A stretch of DNA of 36,829 bases from Paracoccaceae bacterium. Lineage in GTDB: Bacteria > Pseudomonadota > Alphaproteobacteria > Rhodobacterales > Rhodobacteraceae. Made by a program: the position numbers and the translations under genes. Below are positions 16,049-24,525 of this stretch, piece by piece. The notes under the pieces are model-generated. The model was not told where the DNA came from. It saw nothing but the letters and a program-made list of their open reading frames with translations, and ran no database searches. How positions within the stretch are numbered: the first letter of the stretch is position 1; each line of letters starts with the position of its first letter. The stretch lies in the NCBI GenBank assembly GCA_029265455.1, contig JAJUJF010000008.1:1-36829 (forward strand), given 5' to 3'.

Positions 16049-16693
16049 TCACCCGCCGAGGGCGATGACCTCCTCGATCAGCGCCCGCGCCGCAGGAGCA
16101 TCCCATTCCGCGCCGCCCATCAGCCGGCCGATCTCCTCGCCCTCGCGGTTGATGAGGAGCGTGACCGGGAGACCGGCCACCCCCGCCTCGGCCGACACAT
16201 CGCTCCCCGGGTCGAGATAGGTGGTCAGATGCTCGACCCCGACATCGCGGTTGAACCGCTCGATCGCGTCGAGGTCATGGCGGCCGACGGCGATGGCGAT
16301 CACCTCGAAATCATCGCCGGTGAGCTCCGCCGCCAGCCGGTCGAGCGACGGCTTCTCCGTCCGGCAGGGCGCGCACCAGGTCGCCCAGAAATTCACCAGC
16401 CTCACCTTGCCGTCCGTCTCGGCAAGCCGGTGCTCGCCGCCCTCGGTGTCGAGGAATGTGGCTTCCGGCGCCGGCCTCGGCCGGAGATGGAGGTTGAGCT
16501 TGCGCATCTCCCCCTCCCGCATCGCGGCGAGGCGCTCCCGGGTCGCCTCGTCAAGTGTCTGCGCGTTTGCTCCCGCGATGCCGCCGGTGTAGAGCGTGCC
16601 GGCAACAGGCAGCACCATCCCCGGCAGGGCGAGGGTTGCAGCGATCGCGGGCGCGGCGAGGAAGCGGATGATGGACGAGAAGAGCGGCGGCAT
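16049..16693 (-). CDS. TlpA-like thioredoxin-fold protein
   Basis: Membrane-anchored or exported thiol:disulfide protein of 214 residues, expected to act in the periplasm, where relatives reduce apocytochromes or copper-site cysteines. The N-terminal hydrophobic stretch (about 8-35) acts as signal or anchor. The thioredoxin domain follows: [24 protein letters not shown] with the CxxC pair C107/C110 in WCAPC, and [17 protein letters not shown] with the cis-proline P176. ATG 16693 has GAGG seven bases upstream; the frame runs to 16771, but that stretch lies over argH coding sequence. Its 5' end overlaps the divergent argH gene, so its promoter must lie inside argH. In Rhodobacterales a TlpA-like gene beside argH is familiar to me, though not checked here. 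Confidence 0.92.
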   Translation of the reverse strand: MPPLFSSIIRFLAAPAIAATLALPGMVLPVAGTLYTGGIAGANAQTLDEATRERLAAMREGEMRKLNLHLRPRPAPEATFLDTEGGEHRLAETDGKVRLVNFWATWCAPCRTEKPSLDRLAAELTGDDFEVIAIAVGRHDLDAIERFNRDVGVEHLTTYLDPGSDVSAEAGVAGLPVTLLINREGEEIGRLMGGAEWDAPAARALIEEVIALGG

Positions 16694-18077
16694 GAAGACC
16701 TCGAACGCGATGTGGGGCGGCCGCTTCGGGCTGGGACCGGACGCCGTCCTGGAGGCGATCAATGCCTCCATCGACTACGACAAGCGCCTGGCCACCCAGG
16801 ACATCGAGGCGAGCCGTGCCCATGCCGCGATGCTCGCGGCCACGGGCATCATCAGCCATAGCGACGCCGAAGCGATCCGGGAAGGTCTCCTCACCGTCTT
16901 GTCAGAGATCGAGTCCGGCAGCTTCCGCTTCCAGAAGGCGCTCGAGGACATCCACATGAACGTGGAGTCGCGCCTCAGGGAACTGATCGGCGAACCCGCG
17001 GGACGGCTCCATACCGCCCGTTCCCGCAACGACCAGGTCGCCACCGACTTCCGCCTCTGGGTCCGCGAGCGCTGCGACGCCGCGGTGGCCGGGCTCGAGG
17101 CTCTCATGCGCGCCCTCGTCGCCCAGGCGGAGCAGGGCGCCGATCTGGTGATGCCGGGCTTCACCCATCTCCAGACCGCGCAGCCGGTGACCTGGGGCCA
17201 CCACATGCTCGCCTACGCAGAGATGTTCGCGCGCGATCGCGGGCGTTTCCTCGACGCCCGGGCACGGATGAACGAGAGCCCGCTCGGCGCGGCCGCCCTC
17301 GCCGGCACTTCCTTCCCGATTGACCGCGAGATGACGGCGAAGGCCCTCGGCTTCGACCGCCCGATGGCGAATTCCATCGACGCGGTGAGCGCCCGCGACT
17401 TCGCGCTCGAGTTCCTCTCGGCAAGCGCAATCTGCGCCACCCATCTCTCGCGGCTCGCCGAGGAGATCGTGATTTGGTGCTCGGCCGAGTTCGGTTTCGT
17501 GAAGCTCTCGGACGCCTTCACCACCGGCTCGTCGATCATGCCGCAGAAGCGCAATCCCGACGCGGCGGAACTCGTCCGGGCCAAGACGGGACGCATCCTC
17601 GGCGCCTTCGTCGGCCTCGGCATCGTGCTGAAGGGGCTGCCGCTCGCCTATTCGAAGGACATGCAGGAGGACAAGGAGCAGGTCTTCGACGCAGCCGACA
17701 GCCTCCTGCTCGCCATCGCAGCGGCGGAAGGCATGATCCGGGACATGCAGCCGGTGCCTCAGCGCCTTCGCGAAGCGGCCGGGCGCGGGTTCTCGACCGC
17801 GACCGACCTGGCCGACTGGCTGGTGCGCCGGCTCGGGATGCCGTTCCGGGACGCGCATCATGTCACCGGCACGCTGGTCAAGGAGGCGGAAGCCCGGGGC
17901 TGTGATCTCGCCGGCCTGCCGCTGGAAGCAATGCAGCAGGTGCATGGCGGCATCACCGCGGAAGTCTACGAAGTGCTCGGCGTCGACAATTCCGTGGCGA
18001 GCCGGCGCAGCCATGGCGGTACCGCGCCGGACCAGGTCCGGACCCAGGTCGCCCGCTGGAAGGAGATTCTCGGATGA
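16668..18077 (+). CDS. argH: Argininosuccinate lyase
   Basis: Last step of arginine synthesis: cleaves argininosuccinate to arginine and fumarate. The 469-residue product carries the fumarase/aspartase superfamily signatures: [11 protein letters not shown] start, [54 protein letters not shown] (catalytic base region) and the mobile loop [12 protein letters not shown] at 287-298, whose serine is the usual catalytic acid/base. The start is uncertain: ATG 16668 has GAGGAAG six bases upstream, while ATG 16692 ([12 protein letters not shown]) fits relatives better but lacks a ribosome site and shares CATG with the opposite tlpA start. Its stop overlaps the lptM start (ATGA). It leads an argH-lptM-lysA-DUF4175 set. 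Confidence 0.96.
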   Translation: MMDEKSGGMKTSNAMWGGRFGLGPDAVLEAINASIDYDKRLATQDIEASRAHAAMLAATGIISHSDAEAIREGLLTVLSEIESGSFRFQKALEDIHMNVESRLRELIGEPAGRLHTARSRNDQVATDFRLWVRERCDAAVAGLEALMRALVAQAEQGADLVMPGFTHLQTAQPVTWGHHMLAYAEMFARDRGRFLDARARMNESPLGAAALAGTSFPIDREMTAKALGFDRPMANSIDAVSARDFALEFLSASAICATHLSRLAEEIVIWCSAEFGFVKLSDAFTTGSSIMPQKRNPDAAELVRAKTGRILGAFVGLGIVLKGLPLAYSKDMQEDKEQVFDAADSLLLAIAAAEGMIRDMQPVPQRLREAAGRGFSTATDLADWLVRRLGMPFRDAHHVTGTLVKEAEARGCDLAGLPLEAMQQVHGGITAEVYEVLGVDNSVASRRSHGGTAPDQVRTQVARWKEILG

Positions 18078-18220
18078 GGGGGCGGCCGGCAATCCTGCTC
18101 GCGCTGGGCCTCGCGTTCGCCGCGCTTGCGTCCTGCGGCACCAAGGGCGATCCGGTGCCGCCGCCCGCCGCCGATGAGCAGCAGGTCGATCGATCAGCGG
18201 CAGTGGAGGCAGCGGGCTGA
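18074..18220 (+). CDS. lptM: LptM-type small lipoprotein
   Basis: Tiny lipoprotein of 48 residues. A lipoprotein signal peptide ([16 protein letters not shown]) ends in the lipobox L-A-S-C, so Cys21 would be the lipid-modified first residue of the mature protein. The mature part, [17 protein letters not shown], is short and proline-rich with the CGxKG-P-x-x-PP pattern of LptM (formerly YifL). E. coli LptM helps assemble the LptD lipopolysaccharide translocon in the outer membrane. The ATG overlaps the argH stop in ATGA, and its TGA shares one base with the lysA ATG. LptM-type genes are often found between argH or dapF-type genes and lysA. It is easily missed because of its size. Confidence 0.85.
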   Translation: MRGRPAILLALGLAFAALASCGTKGDPVPPPAADEQQVDRSAAVEAAG

Positions 18221-19488
18221 TGGATCACTTCCTGTACAGGAACGGTGTGCTCCATGCCGAGGACGTGCCGCTGCCGGAGATCGCCGCCGCAGTCGGTACA
18301 CCCGTCTACGTCTATTCCACGGCGACCCTCGTCCGGCATTACCGGGTATTCGAGGAGGCGCTCGCCGGCCTGCCGCATCTCATCTGCTACGCGCTCAAGG
18401 CCAATCCGAACCTCGCCGTGGTCCGGCTTCTGGCATCGCTGGGAGCGGGCGCCGATGTCGTCTCGGAAGGGGAGTACCGCCGGGCCCTCGCTGCAGGCAT
18501 TCCGGGCGATCGCATCGTCTTCTCCGGCGTCGGCAAGACCCGCGACGAGATGCGGCTCGCGCTCGAGAACGGCATCAGGCAGTTCAACGTCGAATCCGAA
18601 CCCGAGCTCCGCGCGCTCTCGGAAGTCGCGGCATCGATGGGCTTGCGCGCCCCGATCGCGATCCGGGTCAATCCCGATGTCGATGCGCTCACCCATGCCA
18701 AGATCGCCACCGGCAAGAGCGAGAACAAGTTCGGCATCCCGATCGCCCGGGCGCGGGATGTCTATGCCGAAGCGGCGAGGCTGCCCGGGATCGAGGTTGT
18801 GGGGATCGATGTCCATATCGGCAGCCAGCTCACGGCGCTTGCTCCCTTCGAGCAGGCCTTCGGCAAGCTCGCGGAACTTGCCGAGGTGCTGCGTGCCGAC
18901 GGCCACGAGATCCGGCGTCTCGATCTGGGCGGCGGTCTCGGCATTCCCTACCGGCGCGCCAACGAGGCACCGCCACTGCCCTTCGACTATGGCGAGGTGA
19001 TCCGGCGCACCGTTGGTCATCTTGGCTGCGAGATCGAGATCGAGCCCGGGCGACTGATCGCCGGCAACGCGGGAGTGCTGCTTTCTCGCGTGATCTACCT
19101 GAAGGAGGGAGAGGGGCGCGATTTCCTGATCGTTGACGCCGCCATGAACGATCTCCTGCGTCCCGCACTTTATGATGCATGGCATGACATCGTTCCGGTG
19201 CTGGAGCCGGCGGTGGGGACGGTGATGCAGCCGCTCGACGTGGTCGGGCCGGTCTGCGAAACGGGAGACACCTTCGCCACCAGGCGGCCGCTGCCGCCGC
19301 TCGGGGAGGGGGACCTCATTGCCTTCCGCAGTGCAGGTGCCTACGGGGCAGCCATGGCCTCGGAGTACAACTCGCGGCCACTCGTCCCCGAGGTGATGGT
19401 CGACGGGGATCACTATGCCGTGGTGCGCAAGCGGCCGAGCTTTGACGAAATGCTCGCCCGCGATACCATCCCGGAATGGATGACCTGA
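18220..19488 (+). CDS. lysA: Diaminopimelate decarboxylase
   Basis: PLP enzyme that decarboxylates meso-diaminopimelate to lysine, the final lysine step. The 422-residue product begins [22 protein letters not shown]. The PLP lysine is K60 in CYALKANPN. GGGLG at 237-241 holds the PLP phosphate and EPGR follows in EIEPGRLIAG. The active-site C346 lies in VCETGDTFA, and Y375 is in SAGAYGAAMASEYNSRP. The alanine-racemase-type barrel and C-terminal beta domain are complete. Its ATG overlaps the lptM stop by one base, and the next gene starts 13 bases before its own stop, so it is translated within a tightly packed operon. Confidence 0.97.
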   Translation: MDHFLYRNGVLHAEDVPLPEIAAAVGTPVYVYSTATLVRHYRVFEEALAGLPHLICYALKANPNLAVVRLLASLGAGADVVSEGEYRRALAAGIPGDRIVFSGVGKTRDEMRLALENGIRQFNVESEPELRALSEVAASMGLRAPIAIRVNPDVDALTHAKIATGKSENKFGIPIARARDVYAEAARLPGIEVVGIDVHIGSQLTALAPFEQAFGKLAELAEVLRADGHEIRRLDLGGGLGIPYRRANEAPPLPFDYGEVIRRTVGHLGCEIEIEPGRLIAGNAGVLLSRVIYLKEGEGRDFLIVDAAMNDLLRPALYDAWHDIVPVLEPAVGTVMQPLDVVGPVCETGDTFATRRPLPPLGEGDLIAFRSAGAYGAAMASEYNSRPLVPEVMVDGDHYAVVRKRPSFDEMLARDTIPEWMT

Positions 19489-22016
19489 TCCGGCGGCGGC
19501 CGCTTCGGCGCCACCCGCGCAATTCCGAGCCTGAGGCCGGCGTGCTCGGTACGCTGCCTGATGGTGTCGTGCTGCGGACGCAACTCGCCATTCTGGTCGA
19601 GCGGCTGGCGCAGGTTCTCTGGGCGCCGCTTGCGCTTCTTGGCAGTGTCTGGGCGCTGGCAGCGTTCGAGGTGGCGGATCTCCTCGAACGCGACGTGCTG
19701 CGGATCATTCTTGCCCTCATCGTGATGGCGGCGGTGATTCTTGCTGCCCTCGGCGCCTGTCGCTTCCGGTGGCCGCGGCGGGTCGAGGCGCTGGCCCGGA
19801 TCGACGCAACGCTGCCCGGAAGGCCGATCGCAGCTCTCCTTGATGAGCAGGCGCTTGGACGAGAAGATCCGGCGGCTTCGACGGTATGGGCGATGCATCG
19901 GGTCCGGATGGGACGGCTTGCGCGGCTGGCGCGGGCGGTGCGGCCTGAACCGGAGCTCGCGCGGCGTGACCCCTGGGCCCTGCGCCTGAGCGCGACGACG
20001 ATGGTGCTTGCTGCCCTCCTGTTCGCGGAAGGGGACGGGTTGGATCCGATTTCAGCAGCTCTCGAGTCGCGCGCGACGGCTGGCATTGCTTCCGGTCCTT
20101 CCTACGAGGCGTGGGCGCGACCTCCTGACTACACCGGGCGACCAGTCCTGTACCTGCCGGAGGTGTCGGGTGAGCGTGCAATCCAGCTGCCCGAGGGTAC
20201 CGAGATTTCCGTTCGCGCTTATGGCGAGAAGGGCGAATTCACTCTCTCGGAGTCGGTGGTCCGGACGAAACGGCCAGCGCTGGAACCTGCGGCCGAGGGG
20301 ATCGCGACGGCGACCTTTCCCCTCGAGCGGAGCGGGTCGGTGACCATCCGCGAGGGCAGCACGACAATCGGTGCATGGTCCTTCATCATGGTTGCCGACG
20401 AGCCCCCGACAATCGCTCTGTCCGAGCCGGTCGCTCGCGATACTGGCGGTGCCACCCGAATTGCCTGGAACGCCCGCGACGATTACGGAGTGAGCGGCGC
20501 GAAGGCGGAGATCCGGCTCGATCCCGCGCGCGTCGATCGGCGCCATGGCCTTGCGCCGGAACCGATGCCACGCGAGCCGCTCCTGCTCGAACTGCCGTTG
20601 CCGATGACCGGGACGGGAACCGAGATCGAGGATATCCTGGTCGAGGACCTCTCGAAACATCCCTGGGCCGGTCTGCCGATCCAGCTGACACTTCATGCCG
20701 AGGATGCGCGCGGGCAGCAGGGCTCGACGGAGCGGATCGCGACGGTGCTTCCAGGCCGGCGCTTCTTCGATCCGCTGGCCGCAGCGCTGATCGAACAGCG
20801 GCGTGACCTTCTCTGGACCCCGGAAAATGCGCGGCGCGTCACGCAGGTGCTACGTGCCGTGACTCATCGCCCCGAGGACATCTTCCCGGATGGCCGGGCC
20901 TACCTTCTGGTCCGCGCCGCCATTCGTCGTCTTGTGCAGGTTCAGGGGGAGGAAGTCCGCCCGCCAGTGATCGAGGAAGTGGCCGAAGTGCTCTGGCAGG
21001 CAGCGCTGCTTCTCGAGGAAGGTGGACTCGGGGATGCTGCGGAACGCCTCGCCAAGGCGCAGTCACGGTTGCAGGAGGCACTGCGGGATGGTGCCTCGGA
21101 TGAGGAAATCGCGGAATTGATGGATCAGCTGCGCGAGGCGACTCAGGACTACATGCAGCAACTGGCCGAGGAGGCCATCAAGCGGGGTGTGACCGAGCAT
21201 GCCGATGAACGGTCCGCCGAAACGATGTCACCCGACCGGATCGCTGAACTCATGGACCGCATCCAGGAACTTTCCGAACAGGGTCGCCGCATGGAGGCCG
21301 AGGCTCTTCTCGAAGCGTTGCGGCAGATGCTCGCGAACATGGAGGTGCGTCTGACGGAGGGCGGCCAGGGCAGTGCTGGCGGAGGCGCCATGGATGGTCT
21401 TGCCGACACGCTGCGAGGGCAGCAGGAACTTGCAGATGAGAGTTTCCAGGAACTTCAGAGGGAGTTCCGCCGGAATCGGCTAGGGCCTGGTCAGGGCCTC
21501 GATGGGGAATATGAGGATGAGGGCACGTCGCCCGAGGCACTCGCACGCCGTCAGGAGGAGCTTCGGGAATCGCTGGACGCTTTGCGGGAGGCCTTGCCCG
21601 GTGCCCGCAGCGATGGCGGCGAACGGGCACGTCAGTCGTTGCGCGAAGCTGACCGGAGCATGGCGGAGGCGCGCGATCGCCTTGGGTCGGGAGATACTGC
21701 CGGCGCACTCGACCGTCAGTCGGACGCGATCGAACAGCTTCGCGAGGGAATGCGGGGCCTCGACGAGGAGGCGCGTCAGGCGAGAGGTGAGGGAAGCAGG
21801 GGGAGCGACCAGGCGTTCTCGAACAACCCGGCCGATCCGCTTGGGCGACCGCTCGGAGGTCGTGGCCGCATCGACGGCAGCGAGGAAATGTTGCCGAACG
21901 CCGAGACATGGGCGCGTTCGCGTGAACTCCTCGACGAGATCAGGCGGCGGGCCGGCGATCTGACCCGGCCAGAAGTCGAGCTGGATTACCTGCGGCGGCT
22001 GCTCGAGCGGTTCTGA
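19476..22016 (+). CDS. DUF4175 / TIGR02302 family membrane protein
   Basis: Large membrane protein of 846 residues; function not established for the family. N-terminal helices at about 40-65 and 72-95, a third near 167-184, then a long extracytoplasmic part with beta-rich segments (SYEAWARPPDYTGRPVLYLPE, NARDDYGVSGAKAEI, LTLHAEDARGQQG) and, from about residue 520 on, a charged Gln/Glu/Arg-rich helical and coiled-coil stretch (ERLAKAQSRLQEALRDGASDEEIAELMDQLREATQDYMQQLAEEA and similar). The C-terminal third includes a low-complexity GQG/GGG region. Alphaproteobacteria typically carry this gene after lysA, as here; its ATG lies within the end of lysA. A cell-envelope role is inferred from topology and neighbours. 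It converges on the zinc-ribbon gene with only seven bases between the stops, leaving no room for a terminator. Confidence 0.87.
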   Translation: MDDLIRRRPLRRHPRNSEPEAGVLGTLPDGVVLRTQLAILVERLAQVLWAPLALLGSVWALAAFEVADLLERDVLRIILALIVMAAVILAALGACRFRWPRRVEALARIDATLPGRPIAALLDEQALGREDPAASTVWAMHRVRMGRLARLARAVRPEPELARRDPWALRLSATTMVLAALLFAEGDGLDPISAALESRATAGIASGPSYEAWARPPDYTGRPVLYLPEVSGERAIQLPEGTEISVRAYGEKGEFTLSESVVRTKRPALEPAAEGIATATFPLERSGSVTIREGSTTIGAWSFIMVADEPPTIALSEPVARDTGGATRIAWNARDDYGVSGAKAEIRLDPARVDRRHGLAPEPMPREPLLLELPLPMTGTGTEIEDILVEDLSKHPWAGLPIQLTLHAEDARGQQGSTERIATVLPGRRFFDPLAAALIEQRRDLLWTPENARRVTQVLRAVTHRPEDIFPDGRAYLLVRAAIRRLVQVQGEEVRPPVIEEVAEVLWQAALLLEEGGLGDAAERLAKAQSRLQEALRDGASDEEIAELMDQLREATQDYMQQLAEEAIKRGVTEHADERSAETMSPDRIAELMDRIQELSEQGRRMEAEALLEALRQMLANMEVRLTEGGQGSAGGGAMDGLADTLRGQQELADESFQELQREFRRNRLGPGQGLDGEYEDEGTSPEALARRQEELRESLDALREALPGARSDGGERARQSLREADRSMAEARDRLGSGDTAGALDRQSDAIEQLREGMRGLDEEARQARGEGSRGSDQAFSNNPADPLGRPLGGRGRIDGSEEMLPNAETWARSRELLDEIRRRAGDLTRPEVELDYLRRLLERF

Positions 22017-22023
22017 GCAGGAA

Positions 22024-22857
22024 CTACTGGTTCGATCCGCCCTCTGTCACGAAGGCGAGCCAGTTGGCCACATAGCCGGCAACCGCTTCAAGCAGGTCAA
22101 CGTAGCCTTCCAGCGCCGGTTGCAGCGCCGGCACGTACGCGGCGAGTTGATCGGCGGCGAGATAGAGCGCCGCCAGAATTACCAAGGCTGAAGCTGCAAG
22201 AACTCGCCACCGGCTGCTTCGCGGGTAAGCTGCGACACTTTCGTCCCCTTCCTCCTCGACCGGTGGAGGAGCCTCAAGCTCGATACGAGGCCGCCCGGAG
22301 GGCGCCGGTGCGGGATCGAGGCGGGCGGGCCTGAATATCGGAGCAGGTTTCAAGCTGACGGTACTGCCACGGCCAGGATCCTGCTTTGGGTGAGCAGCCC
22401 GCCGGTCGTCTGCTGGATCATGAGGACTTGTCGGCGGAAATTCCTCTGGTACGGCGGAGTCTTCTGCTTCCGACAGCTCCGCGGTATCCGGCGCCGTCTC
22501 GCCCGGTTCGGGTTCCACCAATCGCAGATGCGGGCCGGCAACCCGGAGCGAGCCTTCTGATGTGGTTTCGGCCGCTGATCCCGCAGGTGTGGCCGTCCGA
22601 CTGGCCATCTTTTCCGGCTGCGGCCCGGCGGATGCGGAAGCTGCAAGATCCGTGATGACGCGAGAGCGAGTGCCCCCGCGGGCTTCAAGCCGGGCAAGGA
22701 TTTCGTTTTCCATCGATGCTGCCGACTGTGAACCTGCCGAGGGCCGTTCGAACCAGCGCGTATGACAGGCGGTGCACTGGACGTGACGGCCGTTCGCGGC
22801 GATCAGTGTATCAGGCACATCGTAACGGGCAGCGCAACTTGGGCAGGTGATGAGCAT
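22024..22857 (-). CDS. Zinc-ribbon (MJ0042-type) membrane protein
   Basis: Protein of 277 residues with an N-terminal zinc ribbon: MLITCPSCAARYDVPDTLIAANGRHVQCTACHTRWF, two CxxC pairs about 25 residues apart, of the MJ0042 finger type. A long Pro/Glu/Ala-rich, probably disordered middle (about 50-200) leads to a single membrane helix (RWRVLAASALVILAALYLAADQLAAYV) and a short C-terminal tail. Relatives are usually annotated only as zinc-ribbon domain proteins. The frame runs to 22935, but ATG 22857 has GAGG seven bases upstream and begins the finger exactly. It is divergent from ftsE, with back-to-back promoters in the spacer. Regulation or assembly of an envelope process is possible; there is no direct evidence. 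Confidence 0.85.
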   Translation of the reverse strand: MLITCPSCAARYDVPDTLIAANGRHVQCTACHTRWFERPSAGSQSAASMENEILARLEARGGTRSRVITDLAASASAGPQPEKMASRTATPAGSAAETTSEGSLRVAGPHLRLVEPEPGETAPDTAELSEAEDSAVPEEFPPTSPHDPADDRRAAHPKQDPGRGSTVSLKPAPIFRPARLDPAPAPSGRPRIELEAPPPVEEEGDESVAAYPRSSRWRVLAASALVILAALYLAADQLAAYVPALQPALEGYVDLLEAVAGYVANWLAFVTEGGSNQ

Positions 22858-22892
22858 GAAGCCTCGGTGGCACGATGGACAACCTGGCCAAG

Positions 22893-22920
22893 TTGTAACC
22901 GGCGAATCCGCAGGCTCCAA
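22893..22920 (-). promoter_or_regulatory. Promoter of the zinc-ribbon gene
   Basis: On the minus strand: TTGGAG (22920-22915), 16 bases, TTACAA (22898-22893). Transcription would start near 22886, about 30 bases before the ATG at 22857. Confidence 0.45.
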
Positions 22921-22929
22921 GTGATGCTG

Positions 22930-22957
22930 TTGCACGCCTCCTTGCCCCCGGTATAAC
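22930..22957 (+). promoter_or_regulatory. Promoter of ftsE-ftsX-plsC
   Basis: TTGCAC (22930-22935), 16 bases, TATAAC (22952-22957): a strong sigma70-type match. Transcription would start near 22964. That leaves only nine bases before ATG 22973 but twenty-one before TTG 22985, which has GGAG at 22975-22978; this supports the TTG start. Confidence 0.6.
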
Positions 22958-22984
22958 TCCTGCAGTCCGGCGATGGAGCGCGCA

Positions 22985-23653
22985 TTGGTTGAGTTCGAGC
23001 ACGCCGGTTTCTCCTATGGAGGGACCAAAGTCCTGCGCGATGTCACGTTTTCTGTGCAAGAGGGTGCGTTCTGCGTCGTTTTCGGACGACCAGGGGCCGG
23101 GAAATCCACGCTCCTGCGGCTCTGCCGCGCTGAGGTCGCTCCGGACTGCGGGATGGTCCGTGTTCTCGGGTGGCCGGTGCAGATTCGCGACAGAAGGGGC
23201 GTCTCCAGACTGCGACAACGGATCGGTCTCATCCGGCGGGACAACCGGTTTCTCGATCACCTGACGCTTGCCGAGAACCTTGCGGTGCCGATGCTTGCCA
23301 ATGGAAGTCGTCCCGAGGAGCGGGGCGAGGACATGGCGGCGCTTCTTGCCTGGGTAGGTCTTGATGGTCATGCGGCCGAGTTTCCTTGCAACCTCACGCC
23401 GGCGGAAGCGCGTCGAGCTGCTGTCGCGCGGGCAGTGATCAGCGGTCCGGAACTGATCATCGCTGATGAACCCGTGGCCGGGCTGTCAGGCGAAGAGGCG
23501 CTCGAGGTCATGTCGCTCATCCTCGAGCTTCATGGAATGGGCATGACGGTGCTTCTTGCCAGCAGTGACGGCGATCTTGTCCAGGACCTCATTGCCGCCC
23601 GGTCGGTTCAGGTCGCTCATCTCGAGAACGGGCGCCTGGAGGTGGTGACATGA
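22985..23653 (+). CDS. ftsE: FtsE-like ABC ATP-binding protein with degenerate motifs
   Basis: Cytoplasmic partner of FtsX; FtsEX normally couples ATP turnover to peptidoglycan hydrolases during division. The 222-residue product (from TTG 22985; ATG 22973 would add four residues) keeps Walker A GRPGAGKST (34-42) and Walker B LIIADEP (157-163). Other ATPase motifs are changed: the Q-loop position is Arg (IGLIRRDNRFLDHL, R85) instead of Gln, the signature reads NLTPAE (136-141) instead of LSGGE/Q, the D-loop reads AGLSG, and the switch His is Ser194 (ASSDGD instead of ATHD). It may therefore bind ATP without normal hydrolysis. The NRFLDHLTLAENLAVPM segment is characteristic of FtsE. Its stop overlaps ftsX (ATGA). 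TTG is chosen from promoter spacing and ribosome site. Confidence 0.85.
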   Translation: MVEFEHAGFSYGGTKVLRDVTFSVQEGAFCVVFGRPGAGKSTLLRLCRAEVAPDCGMVRVLGWPVQIRDRRGVSRLRQRIGLIRRDNRFLDHLTLAENLAVPMLANGSRPEERGEDMAALLAWVGLDGHAAEFPCNLTPAEARRAAVARAVISGPELIIADEPVAGLSGEEALEVMSLILELHGMGMTVLLASSDGDLVQDLIAARSVQVAHLENGRLEVVT

Positions 23654-24525
23654 TTGGCCGCCGCGTCGTCGGCCGAAGCAAGGTGATGCGCCTGCTGCCA
23701 GGGCGGCCGCCTGTGCTCCCTGGCGCGCTGGCAATGCTTCTCATGTTCCTTGCGGTGTTGACGCTCGCAGCCGCAGTTGCAGCCGATCGCGCGGCAAAAG
23801 GCTGGGGCGAGGCCATAGCGGACAGTGCCACTCTCTCCGTGATTGCAGAGGAGGCGGAGATCGAGGCCCAGGCTCGCGCCGCGCTTTCCATTCTCAGGGA
23901 GACGCCAGGCGTGCGTGAGGTCCGGGTGATGGATCCTGCGGAGCAGCGCGCCTTGCTGGCACCATTCCTTGGCACCGGAATTGCATTCGATGCGGCCAGC
24001 CTGCCCCTGATGATTGCCGTGGAAAGTGATCGAAACGTGCTCGATGCTGCCGCGCTCGACCTGCGGCTTGCGGCCGAAGCACCGGGGGTGGTGTTCGAGG
24101 ACCACAGTGCGTGGCGGCTGCCACTTGCGATGGCTGCCGCCCGCCAACGGAACCTGGCAGTCATTGCGACAGGGCTGCTCGGCATGGCACTCGCGATGGG
24201 GACTGCACTCGGAGTACGGATTGACGCCGCTTCGGTCGGGGAATCGGTCCGGACGCTCAAGGAGATCGGCATGTCCGACGTCGACCTCCGACGAATGTTC
24301 CTGGCCCGGATTGGCGGTGTCCTTGCGACAGGCATTGGGATCGGAATGACTGTCGGCCTGATCATTGTCGGAGGAAGTGATTCGGACCAGACCACGACAG
24401 GTCTGGCGATCGGTTTTGCGGGATGGGCCTGGGCGCTGGCCCCCTTTACCGCCGGACTGGGGCTGCTCCTCGGGCTTGGCGCGGCCTGGATTGCCGCTGA
24501 TCGTGCGCTCAGGGCCTGGCCATGA
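23650..24525 (+). CDS. ftsX: FtsX-like permease protein
   Basis: Membrane partner of FtsE, 291 residues. It has the FtsX plan: a short cytoplasmic start, helix 1 (about 24-46, GALAMLLMFLAVLTLAAAVAA), a periplasmic domain (about 48-165; SATLSVIAEEAEIEAQARAALSILRETPGVREVRVMDPAEQ, as in FtsX extracellular domains), then three more helices (about 168-190, 220-243, 255-285). The cytoplasmic loop SVRTLKEIGMSDVDLRRMF is the conserved coupling segment that touches FtsE. Unlike FtsE, no obvious motif loss is seen. The ATG overlaps the ftsE stop and its own stop overlaps the plsC ATG (both ATGA), so the three are translationally coupled. Overall similarity to E. coli FtsX is low, as usual in alphaproteobacteria. 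Confidence 0.87.
   Translation: MIGRRVVGRSKVMRLLPGRPPVLPGALAMLLMFLAVLTLAAAVAADRAAKGWGEAIADSATLSVIAEEAEIEAQARAALSILRETPGVREVRVMDPAEQRALLAPFLGTGIAFDAASLPLMIAVESDRNVLDAAALDLRLAAEAPGVVFEDHSAWRLPLAMAAARQRNLAVIATGLLGMALAMGTALGVRIDAASVGESVRTLKEIGMSDVDLRRMFLARIGGVLATGIGIGMTVGLIIVGGSDSDQTTTGLAIGFAGWAWALAPFTAGLGLLLGLGAAWIAADRALRAWP

Noticed and set aside
21360..21540. Low-complexity Gly/Gln region in the DUF4175 gene as a tandem repeat
   Set aside because: The codons vary and no regular unit repeats; this is ordinary for the C-terminal part of this family.
19476..24525. Possible horizontally acquired segment (looser codon bias in the DUF4175 to ftsX stretch)
   Set aside because: The codon choice looks slightly less GC-extreme by eye, but the gene order is the normal alphaproteobacterial one and there are no mobile-element signs. 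Composition was not computed.
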